Of a stretch of DNA of 64,000 nt, positions 46,513 to 55,574 are shown piece by piece (position 1 is the first letter of the stretch; each line of letters starts with the position of its first letter). This stretch comes from Paracidovorax konjaci. GTDB lineage: Bacteria > Pseudomonadota > Gammaproteobacteria > Burkholderiales > Burkholderiaceae_C. The position numbers and the translations under genes are program-made. The notes under the pieces were generated by a model. The model was given only the letters and a program-made list of their open reading frames with translations, was not told the DNA's origin and ran no database searches. The DNA lies in assembly GCF_900112675.1 (NCBI RefSeq), contig NZ_FOMQ01000004.1:372001-436000 (forward strand), in the 5' to 3' direction.

Positions 46513-46570
46513 AGCTGCGTTGGCGGGAGGCGGGCCGCGCCTGGTGCCCACCGCCCGGCATAATCCGCCG

Positions 46571-46746
46571 GTCTTCAGGGCGGGGTGCAATTCCCCACCG
46601 GCGGTAGGCGGACGCGGAATCACCGTGGCCGCGAGCCCGCGAGCGCTCCTGCCGCGAGGCGGGAGGTCAGCAGACCCAGTGCGAGGCGGCCTCCATGGCT
46701 GCCTTCAGTCTGGGGCCGACGGTCATAGTCCGGATGAAAGAAGATG
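46571..46746 (+). ncRNA. FMN riboswitch (RFN element) upstream of ribB
   Basis: Conserved blocks of the RFN aptamer are clear: CTTCAGGGCGGGGTGCAATT, CCCCACCGGCGGTA, GAGCCCGCGAGCG, GGTCAGCAGA, GCCGACGGTCATAGTC and CGGATGAAAGAAGATG, in the right order. It lies 152 bases before ribB and should lower its expression when FMN is plentiful. Stem P3 region 46610-46690 is slightly variable, as usual. Confidence 0.97.
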
Positions 46747-46897
46747 CTGCCGGTCGTCTCGCGCGTGCTTTCGGGCCGAGTGCGGACGGCCGCGCCGTGC
46801 CATGCCAGTTCCGCCGCGGCGGTGCGGGTGTGCGCCGGCGCGCGGCCGGCCGCATGCCAAGCCTTGGAGCGTTCTTTTCCAACCAAGGAGCGTTTCC

Positions 46898-47617
46898 ATG
46901 AATACCCTCGCCATTCCCTCTCCCATACCGCCCGTCCATGGCGCGGACGGGCCGCAGGCCCGCTGCCTTCCGTGCGCCACCTCCGACGGCGTTCCGCTGG
47001 CGCCCATGGCCGACGTCCTCGCGCAGATCGCAGCCGGCCGCCCTGTGCTGGTGCTCGACGACGCCGACCGAGAGAACGAGGCGGACCTCATCTGCGCGGC
47101 CGAGAACCTCATCGAGGCCACGATGGCGCTGATGATCCGCGAGGGCAGCGGCATCGTGTGCCTCTGCCTGCCACCGGACCATGCGCTCGCGCTCGGGCTG
47201 CGGCCGATGGTGGAGGTGAACCGGTCGTCGTTCGCGACCGCCTTCACGCAGTCGATCGAGGCCGCCTGGGGCGTGTCGACGGGCGTATCGGCCGCGGACC
47301 GCGTGCAGACCATCCGCTGCGCGCTGCGCACGCCCCCACTGGGTGCCGCACCGGAAGTGGTCAGCCCGGGACACGTGTTCCCGCTCGTGGCGCGGCCAGG
47401 CGGCGTGCTCGAGCGCGGCGGGCACACGGAATCGGCCGTGGACTTGGCCCGCCTGGCCGGGCTGCGGCCCGCGGGCGTGCTGTGCGAGCTGATGAATCCC
47501 GACGGAACGATGGCGCGCGGCGCAGACGTTGTCCGCTTCGCCCGCACGCACGGGTTGCTCTGCACCACGGTGCAGGCGCTGGCCACCCACCGGCGCAGCA
47601 CCGGCGAGGGCGGTTGA
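46898..47617 (+). CDS. ribB: 3,4-dihydroxy-2-butanone 4-phosphate synthase RibB
   Basis: 239 residues with AAGGAG before ATG 46898. The catalytic DHBP segments are [16 protein letters not shown] (about residues 57-72), [30 protein letters not shown]-like region and [13 protein letters not shown]. It makes a riboflavin precursor from ribulose 5-phosphate. It lacks the GTP cyclohydrolase II domain of RibBA proteins. The FMN riboswitch points to direct feedback regulation. It may be a second, regulated copy alongside the standard riboflavin operon. Confidence 0.95.
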   Translation: MNTLAIPSPIPPVHGADGPQARCLPCATSDGVPLAPMADVLAQIAAGRPVLVLDDADRENEADLICAAENLIEATMALMIREGSGIVCLCLPPDHALALGLRPMVEVNRSSFATAFTQSIEAAWGVSTGVSAADRVQTIRCALRTPPLGAAPEVVSPGHVFPLVARPGGVLERGGHTESAVDLARLAGLRPAGVLCELMNPDGTMARGADVVRFARTHGLLCTTVQALATHRRSTGEGG

Positions 47618-47648
47618 TGCCCAGCCGCAGCGGCGGGCCCTGCGGCGG

Positions 47649-48617
47649 TCAGGCTTCGGCCGGCGCCTCTTCGCTGGCCTGGCTCAGCGCTTCTAGCGCA
47701 TCGGCGTCGAGCTGGAGCTGCGCGGCGCGCACGAGGTCGTGCAACTGCTCCAGCGAGGTCGCGCTCGCGATGGGTGTGGTGATGCCGGGCTGCGCCATCT
47801 GCCAGGCGATGGCCACCTGGCCCGGGGTGGCTTCGTAGCGCTCGGCCACTTCGTCCAGTTCGGCCAGGATGCGCAGGCCGCGCGGGTTGAGGTATTTCTC
47901 CACCGTCTTGGCGCCGCGCGCGCTTTTCGAGGCATCGTCCTCGCTGCGGTACTTGCCGGTCAGGAAGCCCGCCGCGAGCGCGTAGAAGTTGATGACGCCG
48001 ATCTGCTGCTCCACGCAGAGCGGCTGCAGTTCGGCCTCGAACACCGCGCGGTCGTAGAGGTTGTAGAGCGGCTGCAGCGATTCGTAGCGCGGCAGGCCCA
48101 GCCGCTCGCTGGTGGCCAGCGCCTCGGACAGGCGCGCGGCCGTGTGGTTGGAGGCACCGATGGCGCGCACCTTGCCCTCGCGGATCAGGTCGGCATAGGT
48201 GCCCAGTGTGTCTTCGAGCGGGGTGGAGGCGTCGTCGTCGTGCGACTGGTAGAGGTCGATGCGGTCGGTGTGCAGGCGGCGCAGCGAATCCTCGACCGCG
48301 CGGCGGATGTAGTCGGGCTTGAGGCCCACCTTGCCGTCGCCCATGTCCTTGCCCACCTTGGTGGCCAGCACGATGCGGTCGCGCTTGCCGCTGCGCTTGA
48401 GCCACTGGCCGATCAGCGCCTCGGATTCGCCGCCCATGTGGCCCGGGTTCCAGCGCGAATACACATCGGCCGTATCGACGAAATTGAAGCCCGCGTCCAG
48501 CCAGGCGTCGAGCAGGGAGAACGTCGTCGGCTCGTCCACGGTCCAGCCGAACACGTTGCCGCCGAAGCACAGCGGCGAAACCTGCAGGCCGGAACGGCCG
48601 AGGGGGCGCAATTGCAT
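47649..48617 (-). CDS. Aldo/keto reductase (YajO/Tas-like)
   Basis: 322 residues from ATG 48615-48617. The TIM barrel starts MQLRPLGRSGLQVSPLCFGG; the catalytic tetrad is seen as DTADVYS (Asp, Tyr), ATKVG (Lys) and YQSHDDD (His). IGASNHTAARL and TTPIASATSLEQL are NADPH-site segments. Substrate unknown. It is convergent with ribB, separated by 31 bases. Confidence 0.93.
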   Translation of the reverse strand: MQLRPLGRSGLQVSPLCFGGNVFGWTVDEPTTFSLLDAWLDAGFNFVDTADVYSRWNPGHMGGESEALIGQWLKRSGKRDRIVLATKVGKDMGDGKVGLKPDYIRRAVEDSLRRLHTDRIDLYQSHDDDASTPLEDTLGTYADLIREGKVRAIGASNHTAARLSEALATSERLGLPRYESLQPLYNLYDRAVFEAELQPLCVEQQIGVINFYALAAGFLTGKYRSEDDASKSARGAKTVEKYLNPRGLRILAELDEVAERYEATPGQVAIAWQMAQPGITTPIASATSLEQLHDLVRAAQLQLDADALEALSQASEEAPAEA

Positions 48618-48778
48618 GGGAAGTCTCCTGGAGGTGAGTGGGGAAGCGGGGCGCGGCGGCCCCGTGCGACCCATTGTTGCGGCGCAGCGTATCCCTCGTG
48701 CCGGCGCAGTTGTAAGCGCCTGTGTGCCCCCGTCCCGTGGGCGACATCCCGAGGCTGCCCGGGCGCGCCGCCTGGCGC

Positions 48779-49369
48779 TCACACCCAGCCCAGCGCCCCC
48801 AGCAGCGCGCCTGCCCCGAGCAGCCACAGCAGATGGATGCGCGTGCGCCAGACGATCAGCATGCAGGCGGCCGAGACGGCCCACAGCCGCCAGCTCTGCG
48901 CGAAGCCGCCGTGCGCGCTGCCGAGCACGAAGGCGGTGGACAGCAGCAGCCCGATGACCACGGGCGCCATGCCCTGCTTGAAGGCGCGCACCACGCGGCG
49001 GTCGCGGTTGCGGTGGCCCCAGCGCGCGGCCGCCCAGGTGAGCAGGGTGCTGGGCAGCATCACGCCCACGAGGCACAGCGCCATGCCCAGCAGGCCCAGG
49101 GCCCAGCCGCCGGCATTGAGCCCCACCTGCCAGCCCAGCAGGCCGATGAACAGCACGTTCGGCCCCGGCGCCGCCTGCGCGATGGCGATGGACGCGTTGA
49201 ACTGCAGGTCGGTCAGCCAGCCCTGGCGGCCCACCAGGAAGCGGTGCATGTCGGGCGCCGTGGCGATGGCGCCGCCCACCGTCAGCAGCGACAGCGAGAG
49301 GTAGTACGCGAACAGCTGCAGCCAGTCGGAGGGCCCGAGCGACAGCGCGAGCGGCGTGGCGCCGGTCAT
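48779..49369 (-). CDS. Half-size chromate transporter (ChrA family), second subunit
   Basis: 196 residues with about six membrane helices, beginning at ATG 49367-49369 which overlaps the upstream ChrA-like stop by four bases. GGAIATAPDMHRFLVGRQGW and AIAQAAPGPNVLFIGLLG are the ChrA family signatures. Two half-size proteins together replace a full ChrA. Chromate or sulfate-analogue export is expected. Confidence 0.88.
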   Translation of the reverse strand: MTGATPLALSLGPSDWLQLFAYYLSLSLLTVGGAIATAPDMHRFLVGRQGWLTDLQFNASIAIAQAAPGPNVLFIGLLGWQVGLNAGGWALGLLGMALCLVGVMLPSTLLTWAAARWGHRNRDRRVVRAFKQGMAPVVIGLLLSTAFVLGSAHGGFAQSWRLWAVSAACMLIVWRTRIHLLWLLGAGALLGALGWV

Positions 49370-49971
49370 GCCGGCAGCCTCCGCCACGTCCAGGCGCAGG
49401 CCGCGCCGCCGACCACCAGCAGCACCGCCGCCAGCGGCCAGTGCAGCGCCGCCATGGCCACGAAGGTGAGCCCCACGAACGCCACGCCGATGCGTGGGCC
49501 CAGCGGGTGCTTGCGCAGTCCCACGCCCATGCGCAGCGCCACCCCCGCCACCAGCCCGGCGGCCACCGCGCCCATGCCGCGCAGGGCGCCGGCGACCGCC
49601 GGGTGCGCCGCATGACGGGCATACACCACGGCCAGGCCCAGCACCACCAGCATCGGCAGCAGCAGCATGCCCGCCAGCGCCGCGGCCGCGCCGCGCCAGC
49701 CGAAGTACCGGTCGCCCACCATCACCGACAGGTTCACCACGTTCGGGCCGGGCAGGATCTGCGCCACGGCCCAGTCTTCGATGAATTCGTCGTTGGTGAG
49801 CCAGCCCTTGCGGTCCACCAGCTCGCGCTGCACCACGGCCAGCACCCCGCCGAAGCCCTGCAGCGCCAGCCAGGTGAACGACCAGAACAGGTCCGTGCAG
49901 TCGCGCGGGCGCGGTCGGGGGACAGGGCCCGCAAGGGGGCTGGAGGGCTCGGCGGGCGCGGGATCGGGCAT
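49366..49971 (-). CDS. Half-size chromate transporter (ChrA family), first subunit
   Basis: 201 residues from ATG 49969-49971. Signatures: WLALQGFGGVLAVVQRELVD, RKGWLTNDEFIEDWAVAQ and ILPGPNVVNLSVMVG. The in-frame region above to 50250 includes repeat R5 and is not thought to be coding. The pair forms a heterodimeric ChrA transporter. It is translated just before the second half (ATGA). Confidence 0.88.
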   Translation of the reverse strand: MPDPAPAEPSSPLAGPVPRPRPRDCTDLFWSFTWLALQGFGGVLAVVQRELVDRKGWLTNDEFIEDWAVAQILPGPNVVNLSVMVGDRYFGWRGAAAALAGMLLLPMLVVLGLAVVYARHAAHPAVAGALRGMGAVAAGLVAGVALRMGVGLRKHPLGPRIGVAFVGLTFVAMAALHWPLAAVLLVVGGAACAWTWRRLPA

Positions 49972-49990
49972 GGCGGGTATGGAGGGCAGG

Positions 49991-50055
49991 GGTTTGATCG
50001 AAATATGCCTCATGCCGCCGTATCCATTGAATAGTTTGCTATTTAAGTTATAGCA
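49991..50055 (+). repeat. Dispersed repeat, copy R5, in the divergent region before a binding protein gene
   Basis: The core is 50011-50055: CATGCCGCCG, N17, GCTATT, N7, TAGCA. It lies 20 bases upstream of the ChrA gene and 210 bases before the next + strand gene. TTGAAT and TATAGC are 16 bases apart. Confidence 0.82.
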
Positions 50056-50264
50056 AATGCGCGGTGCGTAAGGGCGGCGGCGGCCTGCATCGTACGGCGC
50101 GCCGCACGCGGTGGCACGGCACCCGGGGGCGGCCGGGGCCGCCGCGGCGATTTGCGGCCCGGTGCGCCGCAGGGCATCGGCCGGCGCCGCCGTTTCCGGG
50201 ATACTGCAGCGCCGGCACACTGCGTGCCGTTCGCCTGCGGTGCAGGACACACAAGGACTTCGCC

Positions 50265-51002
50265 ATGGAATTTCCTCCAGAGCTGCGCTCGGCCCTCGCG
50301 CCGGGCGGCCGCGTTCGCGCTTCCATCAACACGGGCAACCCCATCCTGGCGCGGCAGGCGGCGGGCAGCCCGCCGGAGGGCGTTTCGGTGGACCTGGCCC
50401 GCCGTTTCGCCCAGGCGCTGGGCGCCGAGCTGGAGCTGGTGGTGTTCGATACCGCGGGCAAATCCGTGGAGGCCGTGGCGCGCGAGGCCGCGGATTTCGG
50501 CTTCTTCGCGGTGGACCCGCTGCGCGGCGAAGGCATCCTGTTCTCGGCGCCGTACGTGCTGATCGAGGGCAGCTACCTCGTGCGGGAGGATTCGCCCCTC
50601 ACCGACAACGCCGCGGTGGACCGCGCCGGGCACACCGTCGTCGTGGGCCAGGGCAGCGCGTACGACCTCTACCTCACGCGGGAGCTGAAGCACGCGCAGA
50701 TCCTGCGCGCGCCCACCTCGCCCGCCGTGGTGGGCACCTTCGTCGATTCCACGGCCGACGTGGCCGCGGGCGTGAAGCAGCAACTGCAGGCCGATGCAGA
50801 GCGGCTGGGCGGCCTGCGGCTGCTGCCCGGGCGCTTCATGGTGATCCAGCAGGCCCTGGGCATTCCCCGGGCGCGCGGCGCCGCCGCGCAGCAGGCGCTG
50901 TCGGACTTCGTCGAGGAGGCCAAGCGCTCGGGCTTCGTGGCGCAGGCGCTGGAGCGCCACGGCATCCGGGGCGCGACCGTGGCGCCTCCCTCGCAGGCTT
51001 GA
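50265..51002 (+). CDS. Amino-acid-type transporter substrate-binding domain protein lacking an evident signal
   Basis: 245 residues with the polar amino acid binding fold (PF00497-type): GVSVDLARRFAQALGAELELV and DFGFFAVDPLRGEGILFSAPYV. The start MEFPPELRSALAPGGRVRAS has no hydrophobic signal. No transporter genes are adjacent, so it may act in the cytoplasm or use an upstream start. The 294-base region before it holds repeat R5 and otherwise no gene. Confidence 0.8.
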   Translation: MEFPPELRSALAPGGRVRASINTGNPILARQAAGSPPEGVSVDLARRFAQALGAELELVVFDTAGKSVEAVAREAADFGFFAVDPLRGEGILFSAPYVLIEGSYLVREDSPLTDNAAVDRAGHTVVVGQGSAYDLYLTRELKHAQILRAPTSPAVVGTFVDSTADVAAGVKQQLQADAERLGGLRLLPGRFMVIQQALGIPRARGAAAQQALSDFVEEAKRSGFVAQALERHGIRGATVAPPSQA

Positions 51003-51069
51003 AAGCCACGGCCCGGCGTGCGGGGCGTGCGGGCTCCGTCCCTGCCTGACCGGCCTGGGAGCGGCCCCA

Positions 51070-51135
51070 AAACTCTTCGGGCGTCGTCGCCACGTCTTGT
51101 CGTACTCCTCGTACTGCCTGCGACGCGGCGCCTGG
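51070..51135. other. Non-coding dyad-rich stretch before the FAH hydrolase gene
   Basis: The 212-base gap 51003-51214 has no gene. It contains GTAC-TCCTC-GTAC within a wider GTCG...CGAC dyad (about 51099-51124). This resembles intergenic repeats I recall in related genomes; only one copy is here. Confidence 0.35.
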
Positions 51136-51214
51136 CCAGAACCGCTCCGCTGGGTTGTGCCAGCCGCATCTAAGATGCCGGCGCGGCGGCCTTCGCCGCG
51201 ATGGAGTCTGCACG

Positions 51215-52060
51215 ATGAAACTGGTCCGTTATGGCCAGCCCGGCGCCGAGCGCGCGGGGCTGGTGGATGCGCAGGGCACCCTGCGCGATCTCTCGATGCT
51301 GCTGCCGGACATCGGCCCCGCCCAGCTCTCGCCGCGCACGCTGTCGGCGCTCGCGGCCCTCGATGCCGCGCGCCTGCCGGCGGTGGAGGGCGCCCCGCGC
51401 CTGGCCTGCCCCGTGGGGGGCATCGGCAAGATCGTCTGCGTGGGCCTCAACTACGCCGACCATGCGCGCGAGGCCGGCCTGGCCGCGCCCGCGGAGCCGG
51501 TGCTGTTCATGAAGTCCACGAGCGCGGTCAGCGGGCCGTTCGATGCCGTGCGCATCCCGCCGGGTGCGCGCAAGACCGACTGGGAGGTCGAACTGGGCGT
51601 GGTCATCGGCACGCGCATGCAGCACGTGCCCGAGGCCCAGGCGCTGGCGCACGTGGCGGGCTACGTGCTGGCCAACGACGTCTCGGAGCGCAGCTACCAG
51701 ATGGAACACGGCGGCCAGTGGGACAAGGGCAAGGGCTGCGACACCTTCGCCCCCATCGGCCCCTGGCTCGTGACGTGCGACGAGCTGCCCGACCCGCATG
51801 CCATCGGCCTGTGGCTGGAGGTGAACGGCGAGCGCATGCAGGACGGCCACACGCGCGACTTCCTGTTCGGCGTGCCGACCGTGCTGGCCTACATCAGCCA
51901 GTTCATGACGCTGGAGCCGGGCGACATCGTCCTCACCGGCACCCCCGCCGGCGTGGGCCTGGGCAAGAAGCCCGAACCGCGCTTCCTGCGCGCGGGCGAC
52001 CTGATGCGGCTGGGAGCCACCGGCCTGGGCGAGCAGCGCCTGGAGTGCGTGGGCGGCTAG
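51215..52060 (+). CDS. Fumarylacetoacetate hydrolase (FAH) family protein
   Basis: 281 residues. The FAH domain starts with IVCVGLNYADHAREAG and has FMKSTSAVSGPFDAV, DWEVELGVVIG (metal-binding acids) and ANDVSERSYQ. TGTPAGVGLGKKPEPRFL near the end is the family's active-site loop. Members split acylpyruvates or diketones from aromatic breakdown. Upstream in-frame sequence is arginine-rich, so ATG 51215 is the likely start. It borders the AT-rich insertion. Confidence 0.93.
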   Translation: MKLVRYGQPGAERAGLVDAQGTLRDLSMLLPDIGPAQLSPRTLSALAALDAARLPAVEGAPRLACPVGGIGKIVCVGLNYADHAREAGLAAPAEPVLFMKSTSAVSGPFDAVRIPPGARKTDWEVELGVVIGTRMQHVPEAQALAHVAGYVLANDVSERSYQMEHGGQWDKGKGCDTFAPIGPWLVTCDELPDPHAIGLWLEVNGERMQDGHTRDFLFGVPTVLAYISQFMTLEPGDIVLTGTPAGVGLGKKPEPRFLRAGDLMRLGATGLGEQRLECVGG

Positions 52061-52089
52061 TGTTTCCTTCAAGAATCAAACGGTGTATT

Positions 52090-52112
52090 CTGCGAGACGG
52101 AATTTCTCGCAG
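52090..52112. other. Inverted repeat at the left edge of the AT-rich protease region
   Basis: CTGCGAGA (52090-52097) and TCTCGCAG (52105-52112) form an 8-bp stem with loop CGGAATT. No T-run follows. It could stop FAH transcription or be a boundary structure. The rest of 52061-52262 is AT-rich without a gene. Confidence 0.35.
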
Positions 52113-52262
52113 ACCTTTCACGTGTGGATGATTTGTTCGAGCTTAGAACTTAAATGTCTAGCGAGAATGAGCTTGATAGACATCCCTAAGAGATGAGGGA
52201 AGTCAATCATTTCAAAGAATTGGCTTAAAGATTTATAAACTATTCAATTGATAGGGAGATTT

Positions 52263-53537
52263 ATGTTGCTTAAGAATTTATATTCGATATTGGTTGGCCT
52301 TGCATTATCAGCAAGCTCCTATTCGCAAACTATTGATCTTGAAATGGGTGGGGCCAAAAAAGATAGTGCATTTCTCAGCCAAGAAGAGGCATTGATTGCC
52401 ACTGGAATGCAGAAATATGATACCAAAGAAAATGAACTAATATTAAACTCCTCGGAAAAAACACAGCAGGAAGCTAGAAGAGTATTTGGTGATAATTATG
52501 GTGGTATCTGGGTAGATTATCTTGAGAATGGCTTGGTTCAGCTGGTTGTTGGCTATTCTGGAATAGCGGGAGTCAACCAGAAAATTGCGCTCGAAAGCCT
52601 TTCAGGCGTGAAGGTGCTCAACGTGAAGTACAGTCTCAATGAGCTTGAGTTGATGCAGAAAAAAATTCTTGAAATTTTTTCTGGTAAAAAAATAAATGGA
52701 TTTCCGGCAATTTATGGCGCGGCATTGATTCAGCAAAAGAATAATATTTTAATTCGTGCAGAGGAAGATAATTTAGTCAAAGTCAAAGAAATATTGTGGA
52801 ATGAAGGTTTTGATTTTGAGGTATTGGACTTCGAGAAACAAAGCGGGCCGGCGACATTCACGGGCATAGTACATGGTGGCACAAAGATATTGGCGGCTGA
52901 GAGTTCCCAGTCAACCTCTGCGATGACCTGCACCACAGGGTTTAATGTTATTGTTGATAATGTATATCCTGCTTCGGTTACCGCTGCTCATTGTTATGAG
53001 GGGAATAAGTGGAAAAATGTTTATTTTAATCTCGGCACTAGTCCAACAGGAAGCATTCTGGGTGATCAGATCGGCGAGTTCTTTGCTAGCGGCTGGGCTA
53101 AAAAAGATGATGCGATAATATTTGGGAATACCAATTTTGTTCACACTGAAGCGGGCACGATGCTGACAACTGGCCAAGCTTCAATCGTCAAAGTAAAAGA
53201 GCTTGAGTTGATGCGAGAAAACCAAATGGTTTGCACCCATGGCAGTTCTAGTGGTTGGCGATGTGGAAGAACTGTGGCAATCAGCAGTCCGCAGTATGTC
53301 GATGGGGAGTTTTGGTACTTTGTGGAGGTTGATATTTGTGGCAAAGGCGGAGATTCTGGTGGTCCTGTGGTTTCTCAGAAACATAATGCTCAAGGAATTT
53401 ATTCGGGGACGATTGGAAAATTTCCAAATGGTACATGCGGCACCGCTTTTGGAGGGCAAGTGCGCCCTAATTCGATTGTCCAGCCACTCGATCGTTACTT
53501 GGCGAAATATCCAAATGTAAAATTGCGGATAGATTGA
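52263..53537 (+). CDS. Secreted alpha-lytic/streptogrisin-type serine protease with pro-region
   Basis: 424 residues with AGGGAG before ATG 52263. Signal peptide (LLKNLYSILVGLALSASSYSQ), a pro-region (to about residue 200; FGDNYGGIWVDYLENGLVQL resembles the alpha-lytic pro-domain), then the chymotrypsin-like domain. The triad is visible: His243 in TAAHC, Asp282 in KKDDAIIF and Ser365 in GKGGDSGGPVV. Cysteine pairs (CTTGF/AHC, CTHGSSSGWRC, CGKG/GTC) match family S1E. GC is far below its neighbours, so recent transfer is likely. Confidence 0.92.
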   Translation: MLLKNLYSILVGLALSASSYSQTIDLEMGGAKKDSAFLSQEEALIATGMQKYDTKENELILNSSEKTQQEARRVFGDNYGGIWVDYLENGLVQLVVGYSGIAGVNQKIALESLSGVKVLNVKYSLNELELMQKKILEIFSGKKINGFPAIYGAALIQQKNNILIRAEEDNLVKVKEILWNEGFDFEVLDFEKQSGPATFTGIVHGGTKILAAESSQSTSAMTCTTGFNVIVDNVYPASVTAAHCYEGNKWKNVYFNLGTSPTGSILGDQIGEFFASGWAKKDDAIIFGNTNFVHTEAGTMLTTGQASIVKVKELELMRENQMVCTHGSSSGWRCGRTVAISSPQYVDGEFWYFVEVDICGKGGDSGGPVVSQKHNAQGIYSGTIGKFPNGTCGTAFGGQVRPNSIVQPLDRYLAKYPNVKLRID

Positions 53538-54054
53538 TTGGTACTGATAATGGAAATTGTCAAGTAGTTTGGTTGTTTTGTCAGTTGGGAATTCATAAAG
53601 GTGCCTTCCATTGTCTGGAGTTGAAATTCCCGTATCAGCAAGCTTGATTCCAACAAAGCGTGCCAGTCCATCCTATCGAATAGGCTGCGCCGGCCCTCTC
53701 GGTATAAAAAGTAAGAGGCGCTGCGCAGGGTAGCCGATGTGTCCGCGGCCTTATCTCATCCCGCAGTCGCAAAGTGCGCAGACAAGAATGTCTCGTTGCC
53801 AGCATTCACCTTTATTTCGAGTCTGGCTTGGTCGTTGTGCTCATGTACTTTGCCTGGAAAGGCAATGCGAGCTATGGGATGGTTCTGGTGTGTAGTTAAT
53901 GCTGTTGCTGCTAGGCAGTGTGATCCCGAGCGTTAGCTGTAGTTACGTACTGGTCCGAAGGTTCGGCGTTCGCGGCATCCGCTGACAGGGGAAGGGTGCC
54001 GCGCTCGCGAGACTGTCGGGCATCCCTCCCCAACACCGGCGCTGCCGGACCGCC
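53538..54054. other. Gene-less region of intermediate base composition after the protease
   Basis: A 517-base gap. The first 400 bases keep lower GC than the chromosome, and GC rises again after about 53935. A 65-codon frame (53739-53936) has no family features and no ribosome site. No tRNA, integrase or clear flanking direct repeat is seen. Confidence 0.5.
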
Positions 54055-55461
54055 ATGCGCCCCACCGCCGCCTTCCCCACCACTTTTCCTTCCGCGGCGC
54101 CGCGCCGCCGGCCGTGCGCCGGGGTGCTGGCTTCGCTGGCCGCGGCCGCGCTGCTGGCCGGCTGCGGCGACACGGCCCGCCTGCCACCGGAGGCCGGCGT
54201 GGGCGCCAGCCCCACGCTGCCCGAGCCGCGCCCCGCGCTCATTCCCACCGTGCACATCGCTCCGGCCAAGGGCTGGCCGGAGGGCGGCGCCCCGCAGCCG
54301 ATGGCCGGGCTGGCGCTCACGCCATTCGCGCGCGGGCTCGACCATCCGCGCTGGGTGGTCGTACTGCCCAACGGCGATGTGCTGGTGGCCGAGAGCGACA
54401 AGCCCGCGCCCGAGGGCCCACCGCCCGACCAGGGGCTGATCAAGAAGGTGCGCAACTGGGTGATGGGCAAGGTGATGGCGAAGGCGGGCTCGGGCGTGCC
54501 CTCGGCCAACCGCATCACGCTGCTGCGCGATGCCAACGGGGACGGCGTGGCCGAGACGCGCAGCGCGTTCCTCGAAGGGCTCCACTCGCCGTTCGGCATG
54601 GCGCTGGTGGGCAATGAGCTGTATGTGGCCAACACCGATGCGGTGGTGAAGTTTCCGTACAGCCCGGGCCAGACGCGCATCACGGCCGCGCCCACCAAGG
54701 TGGTCGATCTGCCGGCGCGCCCGCTCAACCACCACTGGACCAAGAACCTCATCGCGAGCGCGGACGGCGCCAGGCTCTACGTCACCGTGGGCTCCAACAG
54801 CAACGTGGGCGAGAACGGCATGGAGGCCGAGGCCGGCCGCGCGGCGATCTGGGAGGTGGACCGCGCCACCGGCGCGCACCGCGTCTTCGCGAGCGGGCTG
54901 CGCAACCCCAACGGCATGGGCTGGGAGCCCATCACGGGCGCGCTCTGGACGGTGGTGAACGAGCGCGACGAGATCGGCAGCGATCTGGTGCCCGACTACC
55001 TCACCTCCGTGCAGGACGGCGGCTTCTACGGCTGGCCCTACAGCTACTGGGGCCGGCACGGGGATGCGCGCGTGCAGCCGCCGCGCCCCGACCTGGTCGA
55101 GAAATCCCTCGTGCCCGACTACGCGCTGGGCAACCACGTGGCGCCGCTCGGCATGGCCTTCGCGGGAAGCGCCGGCCCGGCCGCCGCCCAGCCCGTCACC
55201 CCGCAGTTGGCCGAAGGCGCATTCGTGGGCCTGCACGGCTCCTGGAACCGCAAGCCGCGCAGCGGCTACAAGGTGGTGTTCGTGCCCTTCCGGGGCGGCA
55301 AGCCCGCGGGCATGCCGCTGGATGTGCTCACGGGCTTCGTGAGCGGGGAGGGCGATGCCTGGGGCCGCCCGGTGGGCGTGGCGCTCGACGGGCGCGGCGG
55401 GCTGCTCGTGGCCGACGACGTGGGCAATGCCGTCTGGCGCGTGGCGGCTCCGAAGCCGTGA
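54055..55461 (+). CDS. PQQ-type sugar dehydrogenase (L-sorbosone/glucose dehydrogenase-like) lipoprotein
   Basis: 468 residues. A lipoprotein signal ends in LLAGC (cysteine 37). The beta-propeller has [40 protein letters not shown] and [21 protein letters not shown], typical of L-sorbosone dehydrogenase-like proteins. It would oxidise a sugar in the periplasm with PQQ. It restores the normal high GC after the protease patch. Repeat R6 follows it. Confidence 0.88.
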   Translation: MRPTAAFPTTFPSAAPRRRPCAGVLASLAAAALLAGCGDTARLPPEAGVGASPTLPEPRPALIPTVHIAPAKGWPEGGAPQPMAGLALTPFARGLDHPRWVVVLPNGDVLVAESDKPAPEGPPPDQGLIKKVRNWVMGKVMAKAGSGVPSANRITLLRDANGDGVAETRSAFLEGLHSPFGMALVGNELYVANTDAVVKFPYSPGQTRITAAPTKVVDLPARPLNHHWTKNLIASADGARLYVTVGSNSNVGENGMEAEAGRAAIWEVDRATGAHRVFASGLRNPNGMGWEPITGALWTVVNERDEIGSDLVPDYLTSVQDGGFYGWPYSYWGRHGDARVQPPRPDLVEKSLVPDYALGNHVAPLGMAFAGSAGPAAAQPVTPQLAEGAFVGLHGSWNRKPRSGYKVVFVPFRGGKPAGMPLDVLTGFVSGEGDAWGRPVGVALDGRGGLLVADDVGNAVWRVAAPKP

Positions 55462-55507
55462 GCGACGGCGCGGGGTGGCGCACGTCTGCGCGCAGACCCC
55501 GGCAGGC

Positions 55508-55574
55508 AGGTTTGAAGCAAAAATTGCTCCATGCCGCCGGTTCCATTCAATAGTTTGCTATTGTTTTTATAGTG
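55508..55574 (+). repeat. Dispersed repeat, copy R6, overlapping the 2OG oxygenase 3' end
   Basis: The core is 55530-55574: CATGCCGCCG, N17, GCTATT, N7, TAGTG. The TAA stop of the leftward oxygenase gene (55567-55569) lies in the 7-base spacer. TTCAAT replaces TTGAAT here. Confidence 0.82.

Noticed and set aside
49972-50250. N-terminal extension of the first ChrA-like protein
   Set aside because: The extension is encoded by repeat R5 and intergenic DNA, while ATG 49969-49971 gives a normal ChrA start.
53739-53936. A 65-codon frame after the protease
   Set aside because: There is no ribosome site and no family; it lies in the low-GC gap and may be a remnant at most.
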